A stretch of DNA of 64,000 bases from Sporomusa silvacetica DSM 10669 (GTDB lineage Bacteria > Bacillota > Negativicutes > Sporomusales > Sporomusaceae), in assembly GCF_002257705.1 (NCBI RefSeq), contig NZ_LSLK01000165.1, positions 27,305-91,304 of the forward strand, given 5' to 3'. The position numbers were made by a program, and so were the translations under genes. Shown here piece after piece: positions 16,640 through 25,946 of the stretch. The stretch's first letter is position 1; the number at the start of each line of letters is the position of its first letter. A model generated the notes under the pieces. That model was not told the origin of the DNA. It did no database searches and was given only the letters and a program-made list of their open reading frames with translations.

Positions 16640-18061
16640 TTAGTCTTCAGGATAAATCATCTTATCAGGAGCTACATTGCAACGCTTTGCCCAGGGATAA
16701 TAGATGAGGGCAGTTGCAAGCAAGCCAACAATCCAGGAAATGTCGGTACCTCCTAGCAGCTTGGTAATTGGGCCTGTATACATGGCTTGAGCCATGAATG
16801 GGATTTGTATCAGTACACCGATAAAATAGGATACAAGAGCAGGTGCATTCCATGCGCCGTAACGCCCTTGGGGTTCATATAAGGCAGGAATATCAATGTT
16901 TTCTTTTGAGATCAAATAAAAGTCAATGAGATTAACAGAACTCCACGGAGTGAAGACCATAAGCAGAACCAAGACGAAGTTCTTGAAAAGATTGAGGAAA
17001 TCTTTGCTAGCAAAGAGGGCAATACAGACCGAAGCTGCGATCATTCCTACTATGAAAAGGGTACGTTGGGTTGTCGAAGCACTTTTTTTACCACTAAGCG
17101 CAGTAGTGATTGTCAATAATGACATGAAGGAACCGTAGGCATTAAGCGTATTGACTGTTAGTTTGCCGATGACTATGACCATGTAGATCAGAACGGCAAT
17201 GATTCCGATTCCCGCTAGTTCACCTAAATAACCTACCTGGTTTTTCAGGAAGTTTCCGCCGTACCCCGCAAGGCTGGCTGCACTAATAATGACGCCAAGT
17301 GTCATCGCCCATTGGGTACCAATAACGGTTCCCAGAAATGTATTCCAGAATGTGGCCGATTGGGGTGTGCTGCGCGGCAGATAACGGCTGTAGTCTGCAA
17401 CATACGGACCGAAGGTGAGCTGCCAGCCTGCCGAGAGAGACACGGCCAATAAGAAGGTGGTCAATTCGAAAGGTTTTACACCGAATAAGGATGCAACGGG
17501 AAATTTTACAAATGCCATGATTGTAAGATAGCTAAAGCCGAGAAGCCCTGTGATGGTAGCAATCCTGCCTAGAACATGGATATATTTGTACCCAAGAAGT
17601 GCTAATAGTACTGTGAGGCTTCCAAATATTATGATACCAACAGCTGGCGTTTCAACGCCGAGGATGCCGTTTATAGCCTGTCCGGAAAGCACTGTGCCGG
17701 TTGTAGCGAAACCGAGGTACATAAGTACAGCTAAGACAAGGGGTACGATTGCACCAAGGACACCAAATTGAGCACGACTGGAGATCATCTGCGGCAAGCC
17801 CAAACGTGGTCCTTGCGCAGAGTGAAGGGCCATAACAGCACCTCCTAAGATATTTCCGATAAATAGGCCTATGAAAGCCCAAAGAGCGTCAGCGCCAAAG
17901 ACTACAGCCAAAGCGCCATCCACCACACTTGTAACCTGCATGTTTGCCCCGAACCAGAGTGTGAACTGACTGAATGGAGTGCCATGCCTTTCATGATCAG
18001 GAACCATATCAATAGAATGTGTTTCAATCAAACCTTCTTGTGTTTGAGCCACTACTTTCAC
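16640..18061 (-). CDS. NCS1-family transporter (cytosine/purine/hydantoin type)
   Basis: 473 residues, about twelve membrane helices, with an N-terminal cytoplasmic tail and family segments such as FSQFTLWFGANMQVTSVVDG, GPRLGLPQMISSRAQFGVLG and TPWSSVNLIDFY. NCS1 proteins move nucleobases, hydantoins, thiamine precursors or related rings with H+ or Na+. The substrate cannot be inferred further. It stands alone on the minus strand, divergent from a large SARP-like regulator with a 377-bp gap containing a strong inverted repeat, so the regulator probably controls it. Confidence 0.9.
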   Translation of the reverse strand: MKVVAQTQEGLIETHSIDMVPDHERHGTPFSQFTLWFGANMQVTSVVDGALAVVFGADALWAFIGLFIGNILGGAVMALHSAQGPRLGLPQMISSRAQFGVLGAIVPLVLAVLMYLGFATTGTVLSGQAINGILGVETPAVGIIIFGSLTVLLALLGYKYIHVLGRIATITGLLGFSYLTIMAFVKFPVASLFGVKPFELTTFLLAVSLSAGWQLTFGPYVADYSRYLPRSTPQSATFWNTFLGTVIGTQWAMTLGVIISAASLAGYGGNFLKNQVGYLGELAGIGIIAVLIYMVIVIGKLTVNTLNAYGSFMSLLTITTALSGKKSASTTQRTLFIVGMIAASVCIALFASKDFLNLFKNFVLVLLMVFTPWSSVNLIDFYLISKENIDIPALYEPQGRYGAWNAPALVSYFIGVLIQIPFMAQAMYTGPITKLLGGTDISWIVGLLATALIYYPWAKRCNVAPDKMIYPED

Positions 18062-18247
18062 TCCTTTTTCATAACCGCTTAATCATTGATTAAGCAGAAT
18101 TTGAGTCTCTTTCTTAGATTAATTTTTGATCGTAATGAACTCTCTTCTTTGAAGAACTCCTTCCGTAACATATTTTTTTGATTCTTAAACCATAGTATAA
18201 CCATAAGCTGTCTAAAAAACGTCGATTTTTTGTTTCCCTAACAGAAA

Positions 18248-18304
18248 GGATAAAGCAATTCCAGTCTAAAAGGTATTGCTCACCTTTTAACTATTGCTTT
18301 ATCC
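18248..18304. repeat. Nested perfect inverted repeat in the transporter/regulator divergent gap
   Basis: GGATAAAGCAAT and ATTGCTTTATCC form a 12-bp perfect inverted pair, and inside them AAAAGGT and ACCTTTT form a second one around ATTGCTC. No T tract typical of a terminator follows either arm. It could be an operator for the neighbouring regulator or a small mobile palindrome. The rest of the 377-bp gap is A/T-rich with no other clear signal. Confidence 0.75.
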
Positions 18305-18439
18305 TGTAGATAATAATTTCAGAGGATTGATCCTTTATTTACAGCTTTTCTGTCGAAAAAAGTGGTATTATGATAAAAAAGAATTCATTGTTGCGAAATT
18401 TATTACTTTTAGATCAAACTTTTTATTGGAGTTGAGTTT

Positions 18440-21400
18440 ATGGGTAAATTACGTGTGATTATGTTTGGAACCCCGGCTATTTATTGGAATGATCATAAAA
18501 TAAATTTTCCATTTGTCAAAATGGAGGCTATGTTATATTATCTTTTGGTTGTTGGCGAAGTCACCCGGGAAAAATTAGCCACAATGTTTTGGGGGGAGAT
18601 GGATGATGCTGTTGCCAAGAAAAATTTGAGCAATACTATCTATTTAATTAAAAAGACCATGTCTACCGCTTTGTTAATTACACCAAATCGGACAACCATT
18701 ACCGTAAATCCAAACCTTATTGATAGTACAGATGTAGAGTTGCTTAATACACTGGAAGTACAAGACTTTATGGATAGATGCCAAGGGGATTTTTTAGATG
18801 GATTTTTCTGCAAAAATACGGACGCCTTTGATGAATGGGTCATTGTGGAACGTGAGCAGTTTAAAGAACAAATAACAGCGCGTCTTACTAAAAACATTAG
18901 TAAGCTTATCAATGATAAAAATTATACTATTGCCAAAAAAAACATTAAGCAATTAATCAAATTGGATGAATATAACGAAGGTGCTTACCGTTTATTAATG
19001 AAAATTTACGAACGGGAAGAAGTCTTTTATAAAGTTATTGATATTTATCACGAACTTGAAAAAAAATTGGAGAAAGAGTTAAATCTGCAGCCTAGTACCA
19101 AGACCCAGGAAATATATAAGCGTGTAAGAGAAAAAAAGATTGTTAAAACAATAACTCCGGAATTTTCAGCGAAGGAATGGTTTTTCGGTAGAGATATGGA
19201 GTTACAGGTTTTGCATATTGCTGTTGATCATTTTTGCTTAAAACGCCATAAGCGGCAAATGATTCTTCTGCAGGGGGAGCAGGGGGTTGGCAAAACGGCG
19301 ATTGTAGAGCGTCTGTTTGAAAATGTATCGGCAGAAAATTTTAGTATTTTACGGACAAAGTGTTATCAAGCAGAATTGGCTTATGCCTATAAAGCGTGGA
19401 GTAGTATTTTTATACAGGTGATGAACCTGTTAAAACAAGATAAAATTACGATTCCGCCATTATGGCATAGAGTAATGTCTTATTTTTTCCCCGCCCTTGA
19501 AACAAGCGAGGCTTCTGCCGGACAAGAATCTTTTATGGTGGCTTACGAATTTAATCCGACAATGGTTGAGGAAATTATGTGCGGTGTCTTAGGCCGACTG
19601 ACTAAACACCGGCGGGTTATTATAGTTATTGATGATATTCATTGGATGGATAGTCAGAGTTTGGCAGTATTACATCAAGTTTTGCGCCTTCATGGTGCTC
19701 GAATTTTTTGTATTGCGATATGTCACAGTGAATATATAAGTCAGATCGAAAAGTTATTGTGGGATTTTGAACGGGATGACATGATCGAGAATTTTATGGT
19801 TGAAAGATTTAGCTTTGAAGATGTGGTCAAATTATTGGAAGCAAAATTACCTGCAGATAAAATCAATGTGGAGCTGCAACATAAATTATATGAGTATACT
19901 GGTGGTAATGCTTTATTTTTAATGGAATGTTTACATCTGCTGGAGGCGGGACAAGAATTGGGCAGTGGTTCTCTGCGGTTGCAAAGTGTGCTGAAAGAGC
20001 GGATTGGCAATCTTTCGGACAATGCCCGTAAAATACTTGAGGTAGCATCCATCTTTTTCAAATACTCTAGTTATAACGAATTGCTAGCTGTCTCCAAGAT
20101 GGATGAATTAGCACTGGTTGAAGCTATTGAAGAGTTAGAACGAAAAAAGTTGATAGCAAAGACAGATAGTTCGCTGCACCAAGGACTTATATACACCTTT
20201 TACAATTTGCAGATTCAGAGCTTTGTGTATCAACAGATGTCTATACCCAGACAAAAATTGCTTCATAAGTGGGTGGGATTGGAGTTAGAAAGGCAATTTC
20301 GCAGCAGATTGGAAACTAAAGATATTTACGAATCAATTTTATACCATTACACCCAAGCTGATGAAAAAATCAAAGTTCTTGAATACACAGTAAGGCTGGC
20401 CGAAAAGTATTTCTGCCCGCAGTATGAGTTGTTTCCAGAACTAAATGATTGCTATCCTGCCGGTTACAGCAATTTTAGGGAAAGTCGCCGTCAAACTATG
20501 GGCTATCTGGAGAAAATTGCCGAATTGCTCAAGTGTATGGCAGCGGAGACGGTTGATGCTGGACAGGTGGCTGTTTATCAAATTGCGTATTGGGAAATGA
20601 TGGGGCGCTATTATATTTGGCGTGGCGAGCATGTATCAGGCATAAAAATGATTCATAAATTGTTACGATTAGCTTCTACCAGAGAACTTCAGGATTATAT
20701 AGTTAAAGGTTATCAACAAATGATATTTTTAGGTATTCAAGTTAGCAGACCCAGTATTATTAAAAAATTCGCTGAAAAACTGTTGCATATGGCAGAAAAG
20801 GCTAATTTTCTGGAAAAAAAGGCAGCTGCCTTTCGTTTTTTGGGAGTTGCTTCAGCTTTAAGCGGAAAACCGATGCAGGCAGAGCAGTATTATCGCCAGT
20901 CTATTGGGCTATATAAAAAATTGGATATACGGAATAACTGCTATATACTGAACATTGCTGCTAGTTACAATTATATTGGAAACTTGCGGCGCAATGCTCT
21001 TGCTATGAAGGAAGCTCTCAAGTATTACGAGCAAGCGGTCAGAATTGCAGGCCACAAACGGATTAGTGAAGGTGTGGCTGTGTTTTACATCAATGCCGGA
21101 TATACTGCCTTTAAACTGGGTGATAGTGACAAGGCACGTCAATATTTGGCAGAAGCGCTGGCGGTAGGAGATGGTTTTGGCGACTACACGGGGTATTGGT
21201 GCTCACGGAGTTACTGTACGCTATATTGTGTATTGGCCATCATTGCCGTCCAGGAAAACCGTTGTCATGAAGGGCGAATGTATTTGAGTAAAGCCGATGA
21301 ATTTTTAACTAGATATCATGATCAGTATCAAAACGGACTGGTACTACAAACAAAAACAAAAATTAGACAGGTAATGGATAGAAATCATATTGTAGCTGCT

Positions 21401-21526
21401 ATTTTTGGCGATTATTTGACGCTGTCAGCTTTAGAATATTATGAGCAGGCACGAACTGTTATTAGTAAGTCGGGCGGAGCTTTAGATATGAAATTTTTGG
21501 ATGAGGTCGTGTCAGGTTTTTCCTGA
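18440..21526 (+). CDS. SARP-like (BTAD) transcriptional regulator with AAA ATPase and TPR-like C-terminus
   Basis: 1028 residues. Residues ~1-95 form a winged-helix DNA-binding unit (LATMFWGEMDDAVAKKNLSN); ~100-235 a bacterial transcriptional activation domain (DEYNEGAYRLLMKIYEREEV, LNLQPSTKTQEIYKRV). A P-loop ATPase follows, with Walker A GEQGVGKTA near residue 280 and Walker B VIIVIDDIHWMD near 400. The C-terminal ~400 residues are helical-repeat (TPR-like), for example ALKYYEQAVRIAGHKRISEG and DKARQYLAEALAVGD. Such large one-component activators are typical local regulators. The divergent NCS1 transporter is the likely target; the catabolic cluster after 22.7 kb is another possibility. Confidence 0.9.
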   Translation: MGKLRVIMFGTPAIYWNDHKINFPFVKMEAMLYYLLVVGEVTREKLATMFWGEMDDAVAKKNLSNTIYLIKKTMSTALLITPNRTTITVNPNLIDSTDVELLNTLEVQDFMDRCQGDFLDGFFCKNTDAFDEWVIVEREQFKEQITARLTKNISKLINDKNYTIAKKNIKQLIKLDEYNEGAYRLLMKIYEREEVFYKVIDIYHELEKKLEKELNLQPSTKTQEIYKRVREKKIVKTITPEFSAKEWFFGRDMELQVLHIAVDHFCLKRHKRQMILLQGEQGVGKTAIVERLFENVSAENFSILRTKCYQAELAYAYKAWSSIFIQVMNLLKQDKITIPPLWHRVMSYFFPALETSEASAGQESFMVAYEFNPTMVEEIMCGVLGRLTKHRRVIIVIDDIHWMDSQSLAVLHQVLRLHGARIFCIAICHSEYISQIEKLLWDFERDDMIENFMVERFSFEDVVKLLEAKLPADKINVELQHKLYEYTGGNALFLMECLHLLEAGQELGSGSLRLQSVLKERIGNLSDNARKILEVASIFFKYSSYNELLAVSKMDELALVEAIEELERKKLIAKTDSSLHQGLIYTFYNLQIQSFVYQQMSIPRQKLLHKWVGLELERQFRSRLETKDIYESILYHYTQADEKIKVLEYTVRLAEKYFCPQYELFPELNDCYPAGYSNFRESRRQTMGYLEKIAELLKCMAAETVDAGQVAVYQIAYWEMMGRYYIWRGEHVSGIKMIHKLLRLASTRELQDYIVKGYQQMIFLGIQVSRPSIIKKFAEKLLHMAEKANFLEKKAAAFRFLGVASALSGKPMQAEQYYRQSIGLYKKLDIRNNCYILNIAASYNYIGNLRRNALAMKEALKYYEQAVRIAGHKRISEGVAVFYINAGYTAFKLGDSDKARQYLAEALAVGDGFGDYTGYWCSRSYCTLYCVLAIIAVQENRCHEGRMYLSKADEFLTRYHDQYQNGLVLQTKTKIRQVMDRNHIVAAIFGDYLTLSALEYYEQARTVISKSGGALDMKFLDEVVSGFS

Positions 21527-21614
21527 AAGGCTATCGCTAATGGGAATAATTCATGTACCAAACAACTGTTCCGTGTTATAATAAACATAGCGATTTAGAA
21601 AGCTGGTGTAAGCT

Positions 21615-21776
21615 ATGTATGATCCCAAAGAGTTGTGGAAAGAAGTTGAACAGTTACAAGGAATACTTCATGAAACTATTGGTAAAAAAGGTGCTAACTC
21701 ACCTGACGCGATTCGGGCAATTCAAGCATTCAGGAATAAGATGCAGGAATATAATGATTTAATCAATCATCGATAA
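21615..21776 (+). CDS. Spo0E-like small protein (sporulation phosphatase family), variant
   Basis: 53 residues beginning MYDPKELWKEVEQLQGILHE, then TIGKKGANSPDAIRAIQAF. This is the two-helix layout of Spo0E-type aspartyl-phosphate phosphatases, which dephosphorylate Spo0A~P. The hallmark Ser-Gln-x-x-Leu-Asp motif of that family is replaced here by an IQAFRNKM-type sequence, so catalytic competence is doubtful. A longer frame over the same bases starts at 21553 but reads as non-coding. A terminator follows at 21841. Upstream, GTTATAAT-like sequence could be its promoter. Confidence 0.65.
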   Translation: MYDPKELWKEVEQLQGILHETIGKKGANSPDAIRAIQAFRNKMQEYNDLINHR

Positions 21777-21840
21777 TTGACCCTTGATAAAAGAGCAACT
21801 ACGTGTTAAAATAAGATATAATTAATGTTTTAGGTCAATG

Positions 21841-21876
21841 TAGACCTCCAGAGCCTTTGCTCGGGAGGTCTTTTTT
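21841..21876 (+). terminator. Rho-independent terminator
   Basis: GACCTCC-agagcctttgctc-GGGAGGTCTTTTTT, following the Spo0E-like gene and abutting a repeat A fragment. Confidence 0.85.
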
Positions 21877-21878
21877 CG

Positions 21879-21922
21879 TCCAGATGGAAAGGTTAACTTT
21901 CCCTGGATTGAACGACTAAGTC
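21879..21922 (+). repeat. Dispersed repeat A, 5' part only
   Basis: First hairpin module (TCCAGATGGAAAGGTTAAC with CTTTCCCTGGA) and GAACGACTAAG, then unrelated T-rich sequence. It begins three bases after the T tract of the preceding terminator. Confidence 0.85.
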
Positions 21923-22014
21923 TTTTTTTATAAGTTACCTTGTTTTCTAATCATAATAATCCGGACAGAGAATTGAGATTGTGCTGATATCTCAATGAAT
22001 TGGAGCGATTTACT

Positions 22015-22368
22015 GTGAAAATACCAGCTGCAGACTTAAAGCAAGAAATTGCGCGAGTCAATAACAATGTAAATCTTTCACTGTTTGGAACAGGTTTGCG
22101 AAAACAACGGGTAACAATTGTAGAAAACAAGATTATTATTACAGCAGATCATAAGCGCGTTCCAGCGCTAGCCGCACTTGACCAAAGTGATCGAATGTCC
22201 TCACGTTTAGCAGATGTTGCAATATTAGACGAGTATAAACGCCGCCTCAAGGAAGAGGTTATAGATCAAATGGGGCTGCCAGTGGTCTGCGTTCTAAAAG
22301 ATTATGCTCCCGATTATGAACTGGCAGTGACGTTTATTCTGCTTAAGGATGCTGTAATAAAAACCTAA
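22015..22368 (+). CDS. DUF2294-like small protein
   Basis: 117 residues from GTG 22015, chosen because TTGGAGCG ends 9 bases before it; an in-frame TTG at 22000 has no ribosome site. The sequence GTGLRKQRVTIVENKIIITA, ILDEYKRRLKEEVIDQM and VCVLKDYAPDYELAVTFIL follows the layout of DUF2294 proteins (N-terminal helix, glycine turn, strands, long helix, strand pair). Their biochemical role is not established. Monocistronic, with a structured terminator region downstream. Confidence 0.6.
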   Translation: MKIPAADLKQEIARVNNNVNLSLFGTGLRKQRVTIVENKIIITADHKRVPALAALDQSDRMSSRLADVAILDEYKRRLKEEVIDQMGLPVVCVLKDYAPDYELAVTFILLKDAVIKT

Positions 22369-22466
22369 GATCGAAAAGACACATAATAATCATTATGGTG
22401 TTTTCATAATTTGGATGATTCAATAGAATGTCTATAGGTGGGTCGTAGGAACTCAAAAGAGAGCCG

Positions 22467-22551
22467 AAAGCTACCGCTTTTTGGAATGTTGATGGGTACG
22501 TAGAATAAGCGTACGCAGGTAACATGACTTAGCGGTAGCTTTGTTTTTTTT
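22467..22551 (+). ncRNA. Strongly structured RNA region ending in a terminator
   Basis: A 12-bp outer stem (AAAGCTACCGCT with AGCGGTAGCTTT) followed by a T tract encloses two further nested stems, ATGTT/AACAT and GTACG/CGTAC. A simple terminator would not need this elongated internal structure. No riboswitch family was recognised. It ends with TAGGAGG, a ribosome site that now faces a repeat A copy instead of a gene. Confidence 0.45.
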
Positions 22552-22566
22552 AGGAGGTTTTATTTA

Positions 22567-22658
22567 TCCAGATGGAAAGTATAACTTTCCCTGGATTGAA
22601 CGACTAAGGCTTCTGCCGGCGTCCTAAAGGACTTGGCACAAGCCAAGTCTTATCTTAT
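22567..22658 (+). repeat. Dispersed repeat A, full copy
   Basis: All modules are present: TCCAGATGGAAAGTATAAC, GGCTTCTGCCGGCG, TCCTAAAGGA and ACTTGGCACAAGCCAAGTC. It lies between a ribosome-site-like TAGGAGG and the Nif3-like gene. Confidence 0.9.
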
Positions 22659-22744
22659 TGGGACAAGTATAAGCCCTGTAAATGCAGACAAGTAATAGGT
22701 ATAGCTGAAACACAACTTGTGCACCGATCAAGGAGGTAATTATC

Positions 22745-23788
22745 TTGGATGAGATTATTAAAGTAAAAGATGTTTTGAATGCATTGGATAAAATAACTGG
22801 TGGCAGATGCGTGAAGAATCTAGATGATATATTCAGTGGCAAGAATAAATTTGTGATTATGAAGTCATCCAATATTCCTGGCAAAGAATGCATGGAAATG
22901 CCTGGTCTTATATGTGGGAACTTAGAAGCAACCGTAAAGAAGATCGCTGTAACCATGACACTTACAGAGTGTAATATTGAGTTAGCAGGTGCTACCGGTG
23001 TTGATGCTATTATTGCCCATCATCCGGTGGTTGATGCTGCCAATTCCGGTGGTGTTACGATGAGAGGGTATTTAAACTTGTATGGTTTATCGGTTTTTGA
23101 ATTGCATGAAGCTTTTCACGGTCTGCACCCGGGCATTGCTTATATCCACGGTCACAAGTCGTTCCGTGTCGATATTGCTTACGGCAATATACCAGGCAAT
23201 ATCCTGTATGTCGGCAAAGCCCTGAAGGATATACCAACGATCGGGGCTATTCTGGATCGACTTAATGAATTTATGGGTATGCAGGAAGAACAAAAAATGT
23301 TGCTAACAGAAAAAAATGTGCGAAATTGTCATGACATTTGTGAAACTAATGTGGCTACAGGCGGCAAACTGCTTGTCGGCACACGGGAGAATAAAGTTGG
23401 AACAATTCTTCATATCTTCCCACACACTGGTTTTACGGCACAGCATCTTGAAATGGCGAAGCGAGAACACCCGGAAGCAGATACTGTTATCGCGTCGATA
23501 AGCCGGGTTGGGAAAGATAGTGAGCTAGTGAAAAAGGCGGAAGAACTTGGTCTTAATTTCGTTGTCGGCAATTGTCATGCTATGGAAATTTTGGAAAATG
23601 GGTTGCCGCTGGCCATTGCTTTGCAGAAAATACTACCGGAAGTGGAGGTAGTCCTGTTTCGCGAGCGGATTACCTCTACCCCGTTACATAAGGTTGGTAC
23701 CACCGCTATCCGAAATTATGCGGATTATATTGCCAGCGAATATCTGATAAACAAGGAAGGAGGTAACGAGCAAACTGGCATAAGGTGA
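22745..23788 (+). CDS. Nif3-like (DUF34) metal-centre family protein
   Basis: 347 residues from TTG with AAGGAGG 8 bases upstream. The segments KKIAVTMTLTECNIELAGAT, GVDAIIAHHPVVDAA and the C-terminal NFVVGNCHAMEI are Nif3/DUF34-like; the paired His (AHHP) and later acidic and His residues would hold a dinuclear metal site. The family includes GTP-cyclohydrolase-like enzymes but its true function is debated. The N-terminal ~50 residues (KVKDVLNALDKITGGRC) are atypical. It is 58 bases upstream of an MFS transporter and apparently starts a catabolic cluster. Confidence 0.8.
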   Translation: MDEIIKVKDVLNALDKITGGRCVKNLDDIFSGKNKFVIMKSSNIPGKECMEMPGLICGNLEATVKKIAVTMTLTECNIELAGATGVDAIIAHHPVVDAANSGGVTMRGYLNLYGLSVFELHEAFHGLHPGIAYIHGHKSFRVDIAYGNIPGNILYVGKALKDIPTIGAILDRLNEFMGMQEEQKMLLTEKNVRNCHDICETNVATGGKLLVGTRENKVGTILHIFPHTGFTAQHLEMAKREHPEADTVIASISRVGKDSELVKKAEELGLNFVVGNCHAMEILENGLPLAIALQKILPEVEVVLFRERITSTPLHKVGTTAIRNYADYIASEYLINKEGGNEQTGIR

Positions 23789-23846
23789 TCCTGTCACAAC
23801 CCAATTATAGATTTATAGCAAATATAAAGAGTAGGAGGACAAGACA

Positions 23847-25241
23847 ATGGCAACTATAACTGATCGTTTGGGTAAGCTACCTTTGGGTAGTTTTCACTAT
23901 CGGCTTCTGGCATTAATGGGGTCAGGCATTGCATTCGAAGCGCTAGACACGGGACTTATTGCCTTCGTTTTAGCGAAAATGATCGGGGCATGGAGCTTAT
24001 CCCCAGCCCAAATTGGGTATATCAGCAGCGCTGGCCTAGTGGGCATGGCGGTTGGCGCTATTCTGTCCGGCACGTTAGCGGACCGGGTAGGACGAAAAAA
24101 GATTTTTGTCGCAACGTTGGGAATCTATGCCGTAGGTACTGGACTGTGCGGTCTAGCGTGGAACTACGAATCATTACTGGCCTTTCGTTTCTTAGTAGGT
24201 GCAGGAATTGGTGGACAGCCACCAGTGGCGAATGCGCTGATGAGTGAGTATGCTCCTGTAAGGCACCGGGGAAAAATGTTGGTGCTGCAAAATAGCAGTT
24301 GGGCAATTGGCTGGCTACTGGCAGCTTTGATTGCCTATCTGATCATCCCCAAATACGGCTGGCAACTTGCTTTCTATATCGGGGCGCTACCAGCACTCAT
24401 CGTTGTTTATGTGTGGCGAATATTACCTGAATCGGCCATGTACCTTGTAAGTAGAGGGCGACATATGGAAGCCCACGTACTGGTTTCCAAAATCGAGCAG
24501 GAATTGGGTGTTCCGGTAGGTGAGCAACCGCGTGGTGACGAAATGCTAAGTGCGAACACACAAAAATTCAACTTTACCGATCTATGGTCTCCGCTCTATA
24601 TCCGTCGTACCATTTGCCTATGGGTCTTATGGTTTGGTATGGTGTATTCCTATTATGGTATTTTCACATGGCTGCCCTCGCTATTAGTGAAAAGCGGGCA
24701 TACTCTCATTCGTTCATTTGAATTTCTGTTGTATATGACTCTGGCCCAAATCCCCGGTTATTTCGCCGCGGCCTATTTTGTGGACAAGATTGGGCGCAAA
24801 GCGACTATGGGATCCTTGTTGGTCGTCTGTGCTTTGTCTGCTTATATGTTTGGCAGTGCCAAGTCTGCTGAAGACATTGTGCTGTGGGGTTGCGTCATGT
24901 CTTTTTGCAACTTAGGTGCATGGGGAATAACTCACGCTTATTCTACAGAGCAATATCCTACCTATGCAAGAGCTGCTGGCGTAGGCTGGGCCGCCGCCTG
25001 TGGGCGGATCGGCGGTATTGTTGCCCCAATTGCTGTTGGAGCTCTGATGACAGGCTCGGATCAGTACGGCATTGTATTTACCATGTTTACCGTTGTGTTG
25101 GCGATCATTGCGTTAGACATTATATTCTTGGGAAAAGAAACTATGAATAAATCGTTGGATGAATTGACTGAGAGGCAGCTTATTAACGCTCAGGCGCCTG
25201 CGGCCACGAAAAGTTTTGCTTTGGATAATACAAAAAGCTAG
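23847..25241 (+). CDS. MFS transporter, sugar/organic-acid porter type
   Basis: 464 residues with twelve predicted helices and the MFS loop motif GTLADRVGRKK between helices 2 and 3, repeated as YFVDKIGRKATM in the second half. The N-terminal part (ALMGSGIAFEALDTGLIAFV) and LPESAMYLVSRGR resemble the metabolite:H+ and aromatic-acid symporter branches. Substrate is unknown, but clustering with an aminotransferase and 2-hydroxyacid dehydrogenases suggests an amino acid, keto acid or hydroxyacid. GGAGGAC precedes the ATG. Confidence 0.9.
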   Translation: MATITDRLGKLPLGSFHYRLLALMGSGIAFEALDTGLIAFVLAKMIGAWSLSPAQIGYISSAGLVGMAVGAILSGTLADRVGRKKIFVATLGIYAVGTGLCGLAWNYESLLAFRFLVGAGIGGQPPVANALMSEYAPVRHRGKMLVLQNSSWAIGWLLAALIAYLIIPKYGWQLAFYIGALPALIVVYVWRILPESAMYLVSRGRHMEAHVLVSKIEQELGVPVGEQPRGDEMLSANTQKFNFTDLWSPLYIRRTICLWVLWFGMVYSYYGIFTWLPSLLVKSGHTLIRSFEFLLYMTLAQIPGYFAAAYFVDKIGRKATMGSLLVVCALSAYMFGSAKSAEDIVLWGCVMSFCNLGAWGITHAYSTEQYPTYARAAGVGWAAACGRIGGIVAPIAVGALMTGSDQYGIVFTMFTVVLAIIALDIIFLGKETMNKSLDELTERQLINAQAPAATKSFALDNTKS

Positions 25242-25257
25242 CTTAGTCTGATGCTGC

Positions 25258-25695
25258 TTACATTATGGGGACTGTTACCACAAATGTTCCCCGTGACTGC
25301 CAGTCAATTCGTACATCAGACCGGTTAAGGGGAATACGTGTTGTCATTCCACTTACTGTGGCTATGTCTAGGCTTAAACTAGCAGCCAAGAGACCGGGGT
25401 CAAGTATAATATCAGTATTAATTAAGAATGATATTTCAGATAGATCATTGGGAAGAATGATTCCAATAGACGGTGCAGCTTCGATTGCACCTAATATATC
25501 TGCAAAGCTATAGCGGTTGCTGCGTCCAGACCCTGCGAGGCGCTTAGCAGGCGGAATAACACCAGCTAATAAAAATTCGTCACGACCAGCCGTATCTGGG
25601 CACAGCGTATCCCCTGCCAATGCAATATTTTCAAAATAATTACCGGGGACTACCTTGATCTCCTTCTGAGTGTTCCAATCAAAGTAACACTTCAT
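25258..25695 (-). CDS. Hypothetical protein, 145 aa
   Basis: TTAGGAGGTG lies 9 bases before the ATG, so translation is likely. The product (MKCYFDWNTQKEIKVVPGNY ... TRIPLNRSDVRIDWQSRGTF) is soluble, rich in Ile/Leu/Ala and shows no signal peptide. No family is recognised. It runs against its neighbours, inside a run of plus-strand catabolic genes, with only 16 bases between its stop and that of the MFS gene. Confidence 0.7.
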   Translation of the reverse strand: MKCYFDWNTQKEIKVVPGNYFENIALAGDTLCPDTAGRDEFLLAGVIPPAKRLAGSGRSNRYSFADILGAIEAAPSIGIILPNDLSEISFLINTDIILDPGLLAASLSLDIATVSGMTTRIPLNRSDVRIDWQSRGTFVVTVPIM

Positions 25696-25946
25696 TGTTA
25701 ACTACACCTCCTAAGATTTCCTTATATAAATATGTCACCCCAGCTAATTTGGTTCTCGCCAGTTGTGAAGAGCCAGTTGCATAGCATATTTTTATCGAAT
25801 CGCCATTATAAGGAGTAGGCTTAGTCACGCGGACGCAGTTAGAGTCAAAGCTTCAGAAGGAGCGAAAAAAGCTATCGGCATTGAGATGATTAATACCAAA
25901 GAATTATAGTAGTTTATATAGTAGGTGAACATGAGGAGGTGCAGAT

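Noticed and set aside
21553..21762. 69-aa reading frame upstream of and overlapping the Spo0E-like gene
   Set aside because: Wrong frame; the other frame matches the Spo0E-type helical pattern.
22343..22525. 60-aa minus-strand reading frame that looks coding
   Set aside because: No ribosome site, and it runs through the three-stem hairpin and the end of the DUF2294-like gene; better explained by structured RNA on the plus strand.
25800..25909. Coding-like tail (RVKASEGAKKAIGIEMINTK) before the FAD oxidoreductase
   Set aside because: No start codon with ribosome site and no recognisable family; possibly a remnant.
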